Part shown: in pieces, positions 7,164-10,202 of the stretch
Layout of the letters: the number at the start of each line of letters is the position of its first letter
Numbering within the stretch: the stretch's first letter is position 1
Source of the DNA: Marinilabiliales bacterium
GTDB lineage: Bacteria; Bacteroidota; Bacteroidia; Bacteroidales; BM523
NCBI GenBank assembly: GCA_002869425.1
Contig: PKSZ01000066.1
Location: forward strand, 1 to 10,202
DNA length: 10,202 nt
Reading direction: 5' to 3'
Position numbers and translations under genes: made by a program
The notes under the pieces: generated by a model
The model's input: only the letters and a program-made list of their open reading frames with translations
Database searches by the model: none
Told to the model about the DNA's origin: nothing

Positions 7164-8030
7164 ATGAGTGTATTGGTAAATAAAAATTCAAAAATTGTTG
7201 TTCAGGGTTTCACGGGAAGTGAAGGTTCTTTTCATGCCAGTCAGATGATTGATTATGGAACAAATGTAGTTGGAGGTGTAACACCAGGTAAAGGAGGAAC
7301 AGAACATCTTGGCAAACCTGTTTTTAATACAGTACTTGATGCTGTAAAAGAGATGCAGGCAGATACATCGATTATCTTTGTGCCGCCACCATTTGCTGCG
7401 GATGCAATAATGGAAAGTGCCGATGCCGGGATTAAGGTTATTATTTGTATTACTGAAGGAATCCCTACACAGGATATGGTGAAAGTAAAGGAGTATCTTA
7501 AATGCAAGGAAGCCAGGCTTGTAGGTCCAAATTGCCCGGGTGTAATAACACCAGAGGAAGCTAAAGTTGGAATAATGCCGGGTTTTGTTTTTGAGAAAGG
7601 AAAAATTGGAATCGTTTCTAAATCAGGAACGCTTACATACGAGGCAGCTGATCAGATTGTTAAATCAGGATTAGGAATTAGCACAGCCATTGGTATCGGA
7701 GGCGATCCGATTATTGGTACAACAACAAAAGATGCCGTTGAGTTATTTATGAATGACCCAGAAACCGATGGTATTGTTATGATTGGTGAAATTGGTGGAA
7801 CCATGGAAGCTGATGCTGCACGTTGGATTAAAGAAAACGGAACAAAACCGGTTGTGGGATTTATTGCTGGTCAAACTGCACCGAAAGGTAGAAGAATGGG
7901 GCATGCTGGTGCTATTGTAGGAGGAAAGGATGATACTGCCGCTGCCAAAATGAAAATTATGGCAGAATGCGGAATTCATGTTGTTGAATCTCCTGCAGAG
8001 ATAGGCGATGTAATGAAAAAAGCATTATAA
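7164..8030 (+). CDS. sucD: Succinyl-CoA synthetase (succinate-CoA ligase) alpha subunit
   Basis: A 288-residue protein, within a residue of E. coli SucD. Together with the beta subunit SucC it interconverts succinyl-CoA and succinate with formation of ATP or GTP in the TCA cycle. The N-terminal CoA-binding Rossmann domain has [11 protein letters not shown] (14-24), GGVTPGKGG (37-45) and the PPP-containing strand at 74-76. The ligase domain has GPNCPG (121-126), [12 protein letters not shown] (149-160) and GIGGDP (177-182). The phosphorylated active-site histidine is H247 in [10 protein letters not shown], equivalent to E. coli His246. The gene starts at ATG 7164 without a Shine-Dalgarno sequence, downstream of a good Bacteroidota promoter, and ends in a strong terminator, so it is probably monocistronic. 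sucC is not adjacent in this window, unlike the sucCD operon of enterobacteria; the beta subunit must be encoded elsewhere. Confidence 0.97.
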   Translation: MSVLVNKNSKIVVQGFTGSEGSFHASQMIDYGTNVVGGVTPGKGGTEHLGKPVFNTVLDAVKEMQADTSIIFVPPPFAADAIMESADAGIKVIICITEGIPTQDMVKVKEYLKCKEARLVGPNCPGVITPEEAKVGIMPGFVFEKGKIGIVSKSGTLTYEAADQIVKSGLGISTAIGIGGDPIIGTTTKDAVELFMNDPETDGIVMIGEIGGTMEADAARWIKENGTKPVVGFIAGQTAPKGRRMGHAGAIVGGKDDTAAAKMKIMAECGIHVVESPAEIGDVMKKAL

Positions 8031-8051
8031 AATATATAGATAGAAAAGATC

Positions 8052-8080
8052 AAAAAAAAGACCGCTTAGCGGTCTTTTTT
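8052..8080. terminator. Bidirectional intrinsic terminator between sucD and the lipoprotein operon
   Basis: A 12-bp perfect stem (AAAAAAGACCGC 8054-8065 / GCGGTCTTTTTT 8069-8080) has a 3-base TTA loop. A GC-rich core is flanked by A- and T-tracts on both sides. It lies 21 bases after the sucD stop and only 2 bases beyond the stop of the converging cysteine-rich lipoprotein gene. It therefore serves both convergent transcripts. Confidence 0.93.
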
Positions 8081-8082
8081 AG

Positions 8083-8454
8083 TTAATCACATATTGCTTC
8101 ACCAAAATTTTTCTTTATTTCCGAGCAATCATAAAACCACCCTTCAAGTTGCGTGCGTTTGATGAGTTTTTCCTTAAATTCTATAATTTCCTCTTCACTG
8201 CCATAAATATTTTCATACACATGCATTATGGAAGACTGATCACTGGCAAGTATTGTACAGGTAATACACTGAAGGTTTCCTGCATCAAATTCAATGTCTT
8301 TGGTAAATGATTTAACTTCGTATGGACTACCACAAAATTCAGGGTAGGTTACTACAGCTTCACTACCGTCTTTTATTACGCAGTTTGTACACTTTGTACA
8401 GGAAGTGAATGAGAAAATAGTAATAATGGATAGTAAGAATAAAATATTTTTCAT
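8083..8454 (-). CDS. Small cysteine-rich lipoprotein, unknown function
   Basis: A 123-residue protein with a clear SP-II signal: a hydrophobic segment (4-16) and lipobox FTSC with lipidated C19. The mature part carries seven more cysteines (C22, C25, C41, C63, C66, C110, C122). They include a CTKCTNC opening straight after the lipidation site and a CITC pair at 63-66; a CxxC pair can form disulfides or bind metal. A charged helix (about 84-102) precedes the last two cysteines. I do not recognise a named family. The N-terminal SCTKCTNC pattern occurs in other small Bacteroidota lipoproteins. Its ATG is 2 bases after the stop of the upstream lipoprotein gene (TAG-CC-ATG), so the two are co-transcribed and probably translationally coupled. 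Whether it faces the periplasm or the cell surface cannot be told; no acidic surface-export motif follows the lipidated cysteine. Confidence 0.85.
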   Translation of the reverse strand: MKNILFLLSIITIFSFTSCTKCTNCVIKDGSEAVVTYPEFCGSPYEVKSFTKDIEFDAGNLQCITCTILASDQSSIMHVYENIYGSEEEIIEFKEKLIKRTQLEGWFYDCSEIKKNFGEAICD

Positions 8455-8456
8455 GG

Positions 8457-9347
8457 CTATTCAGTATATGTAACAGTGAAAGAACCTGATGTTAAGGTAT
8501 GGTCAACAATCGGAGAACCAATGACTCCAGCATCGAAATAAAAGGTTCCGGTTAATTGATTGCTTGAAAAATCATGAACGCTAATATTTACGTTACCACT
8601 TTTTGAAACAAATTCACTACCCGAAGAAATATATCTTGCTTTGGGTGCAGTAACTGAATCAAGTGGGTTTTGTGATGGTGCCATTACATTTTCTGGAAGA
8701 TATATCTCCAATGCAAGACTACCACTTGTTGTGCTACCGGTTATTTTAATTTGACTATTGGCAAGTGTTGCTGTAATAACTTCAGGTGACCATGTTTGCC
8801 CGGAGTTATCAATTTCGACAGACATTAAATTTTCCGTTTGAATATCGCCAAAATATCGAACATTTGTAAATATTCCATTGGTTACAGTTCTGGAATCACC
8901 TCCGCTTTCTGATGCATCGAAAACAAAAGTTCCGGATATGAGTTTGTCTGCTTCATTAATTTCAGAAATTACCATATTGCCACTAAAGTTGAAATATGTA
9001 ATGCCCTGATCTGTATAATAAGCATGGCTTGTGCTGGAGTTGTCCAGGTTGTATGTCTGTGGAGATGTACCATTGGCAACCAGTAATATTTGTGTTCCCC
9101 CATCTGTATTTTGTCCGGTAATATTGATTCGACCTCCCGTGATTTGAGCCCATACAGAATCACTACTCCATGATTCACCATTAACAATGGCTTTCATTTC
9201 GCCAAAATCGACATTATCTCCAATCGTATCCTGCAACGGATTTGGTATTGGATTTACATATTCTGGAGCATAATAATAATCTTCTGTGTAATCACAAGAA
9301 GTGAATATAAAAGCGAATAAAAATAAATATAATGGAATCAGTTTCAT
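8457..9347 (-). CDS. Lipoprotein with two tandem DUF6252-like beta-rich domains
   Basis: A 296-residue lipoprotein from the chosen ATG at 9347. The signal is MKLIPLYLFLFAFIFTSC with lipidated C18, followed by an acidic, tyrosine-rich linker (DYTEDYYY). Two homologous domains follow, at about 49-165 and 174-296. Each ends with the same pattern, GTFVFDA (139-145) or GTFYFDA (267-273), then a T-x(1-2)-G-x-F strand and a final tyrosine. Each has an earlier RINITG or QIKITG strand. The pattern resembles DUF6252-type Bacteroidota lipoproteins; the function is unknown. An in-frame ATG at 9368 would add seven residues with an acidic start (MNNIQGD). I prefer 9347 because it gives a standard signal peptide and has AGGGAG (9355-9350) upstream, though only 2 bases away. 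A TATATTTG promoter box would also place the transcript start at about 9366, leaving no leader for 9368. It is first gene of a two-gene operon. Confidence 0.85.
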   Translation of the reverse strand: MKLIPLYLFLFAFIFTSCDYTEDYYYAPEYVNPIPNPLQDTIGDNVDFGEMKAIVNGESWSSDSVWAQITGGRINITGQNTDGGTQILLVANGTSPQTYNLDNSSTSHAYYTDQGITYFNFSGNMVISEINEADKLISGTFVFDASESGGDSRTVTNGIFTNVRYFGDIQTENLMSVEIDNSGQTWSPEVITATLANSQIKITGSTTSGSLALEIYLPENVMAPSQNPLDSVTAPKARYISSGSEFVSKSGNVNISVHDFSSNQLTGTFYFDAGVIGSPIVDHTLTSGSFTVTYTE

Positions 9348-9372
9348 ATCTCCCTGTATATTGTTCATTCTT

Positions 9373-9380
9373 CAAATATA
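9373..9380 (-). promoter_or_regulatory. Possible -7 promoter box of the lipoprotein operon
   Basis: The - strand reads TATATTTG from 9380 to 9373, matching TAnnTTTG. Transcription would begin near 9366, about 20 bases upstream of the ATG at 9347. I see no TTG at the usual -33 distance, so this rests on the -7 box alone. It helps choose between the two candidate lipoprotein starts. Confidence 0.45.
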
Positions 9381-9432
9381 AAGAATAAATGTAAATAATA
9401 AAACGGATGACCTTATCATTATGAACAAGCAG

Positions 9433-9465
9433 ATTGTCTTATTTAATTTTAGTTTATTAATTTTG
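9433..9465 (+). promoter_or_regulatory. Bacteroidota-type promoter for fabG
   Basis: A -33 element ATTG (9433-9436) and a -7 element TAATTTTG (9458-9465) are separated by 21 bases, consistent with the TTG / TAnnTTTG consensus. The transcript would start near 9472, giving a leader of about 17 bases before the fabG ATG at 9489. That leader is A-rich and has no Shine-Dalgarno sequence. Confidence 0.6.
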
Positions 9466-9488
9466 TTTCAAACGAAAAAACAAACATT

Positions 9489-10202
9489 ATGAAATTACTT
9501 GAGGGAAAAACAGCTTTGATAACCGGTGCATCGCGTGGAATTGGAAGAGCTATTGCACTTACATATGCCAGAAATGGTGCAAATGTTGCTTTTACAGATA
9601 TTCGTGAAGATGAAAATATGTTATCTCTGGTTAAAGAAATGGAACAGCTTGGCGTTAAAGCAGCTGGTTATGTTTCTGATGCAAGCAATTTTGAGCAGGC
9701 ACAGGATTTGGTGGGTAAGGTTGCATCTGATTTTGGTCAGATTGATATTTTGGTTAACAATGCCGGGATTACAAAGGATGGTTTGTTAATGAGAATGACA
9801 GAAGAGCAATGGGATATGGTTTTGAATGTGAATCTTAAGTCTGTATTCAATTATACAAAAGCAGTTTTGCGTCCCATGATGAAACAGCGCAAAGGTTCTA
9901 TTATCAATATTAGTTCTGTTGTAGGTGTAGGAGGAAATGCAGGTCAATCTAATTATTCTGCTTCAAAAGCAGGTATCATTGGATTTACAAAGTCAATAGC
10001 CAAGGAAGTGGGTGCACGAAATATTAGATGTAATGCCATTGCTCCGGGCTTCATTATAACTGAGATGACAGGACAGCTGCCAGAAGATGTAAGGAATGCA
10101 TGGAATGAAAAAATACCTTTGAAAAGAGGAGGTGAGGCCGATGAAGTTGCAGATGTTGTAGTATTTTTAGGCTCCGATAAGGCTTCATACATTAGTGGTC
10201 AA
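9489..10202 (+). CDS. fabG: 3-oxoacyl-[acyl-carrier-protein] reductase FabG (3' end outside window)
   Basis: An open frame of 238 codons continues past the window edge; FabG proteins are about 245-250 residues, so roughly ten C-terminal codons are missing. It is a short-chain dehydrogenase/reductase that reduces 3-oxoacyl-ACP to (3R)-hydroxyacyl-ACP with NADPH in the fatty-acid elongation cycle. Visible motifs are the nucleotide-binding TGASRGIG (12-19), the NNAG (90-93), and the catalytic set N115, S143, Y156 and K160 (YSASK), each five residues later than in E. coli FabG. APGFIITEM (185-193) and a final SYISGQ, which normally precedes the C-terminal strand, also fit. FabG-like SDRs of other specificity exist, but the close agreement in length and motifs favours the fatty-acid enzyme. 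It probably has its own promoter at 9433-9465. No fabD, acpP or fabF neighbour lies upstream. Confidence 0.92.
   Translation, partial: MKLLEGKTALITGASRGIGRAIALTYARNGANVAFTDIREDENMLSLVKEMEQLGVKAAGYVSDASNFEQAQDLVGKVASDFGQIDILVNNAGITKDGLLMRMTEEQWDMVLNVNLKSVFNYTKAVLRPMMKQRKGSIINISSVVGVGGNAGQSNYSASKAGIIGFTKSIAKEVGARNIRCNAIAPGFIITEMTGQLPEDVRNAWNEKIPLKRGGEADEVADVVVFLGSDKASYISGQ

Noticed and set aside
9526..9789. 87-codon + strand open frame at the start of fabG in another frame
   Set aside because: It is out of frame with the intact FabG reading frame that starts at 9489 and carries all SDR motifs.

Overview
The window looks like an ordinary chromosomal segment of a free-living, AT-rich member of the Bacteroidota. 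Four things point there. A secreted esterase ends in a type A sorting domain of the type IX secretion system (T9SS). Several genes are preceded by the phylum-specific -7 promoter box TAnnTTTG, and most start codons lack a Shine-Dalgarno sequence. The lipoproteins have the short SP-II signals common in the phylum. The S41 peptidase and DUF6252-like lipoprotein are of types common in it. I cannot place it below phylum level. The sequence contains no tRNA, rRNA, CRISPR array, transposase or phage gene that I can recognise, and no gene-free stretch longer than about 240 bases.

Layout. (1) Bases 41-2076, + strand: a tight three-gene operon of a YeiW/YkgJ-type cysteine-cluster protein, a DUF4268 protein and a UMF1/Atg22-type MFS transporter. 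The first two overlap by one base. (2) Bases 2193-5357, - strand: a T9SS-exported alpha/beta-hydrolase esterase, then an intrinsic terminator, then a secreted S41 peptidase. (3) Bases 5593-7002, - strand: mnmE, the tRNA wobble-uridine modification GTPase. (4) Bases 7003-7163: a divergent promoter region between mnmE and sucD. (5) Bases 7164-8030, + strand: sucD, the succinyl-CoA synthetase alpha subunit, without sucC beside it. A bidirectional terminator follows and is shared with the converging lipoprotein operon. (6) Bases 8083-9347, - strand: two lipoprotein genes 2 bases apart, one with a duplicated beta-rich domain and one small and cysteine-rich. (7) Bases 9489-10202, + strand: fabG, which runs off the window with about ten codons missing.

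How they fit. mnmE, sucD and fabG are unlinked housekeeping functions (translation, TCA cycle, fatty-acid synthesis), each apparently with its own promoter. The S41 peptidase, the esterase and the two lipoproteins are envelope or secreted proteins. I see no clear multi-gene novel system. The least explained parts are the two-gene lipoprotein operon, the YeiW-DUF4268 translational coupling, the N-terminal domain of the S41 peptidase and an 18-bp perfect palindrome upstream of the esterase.
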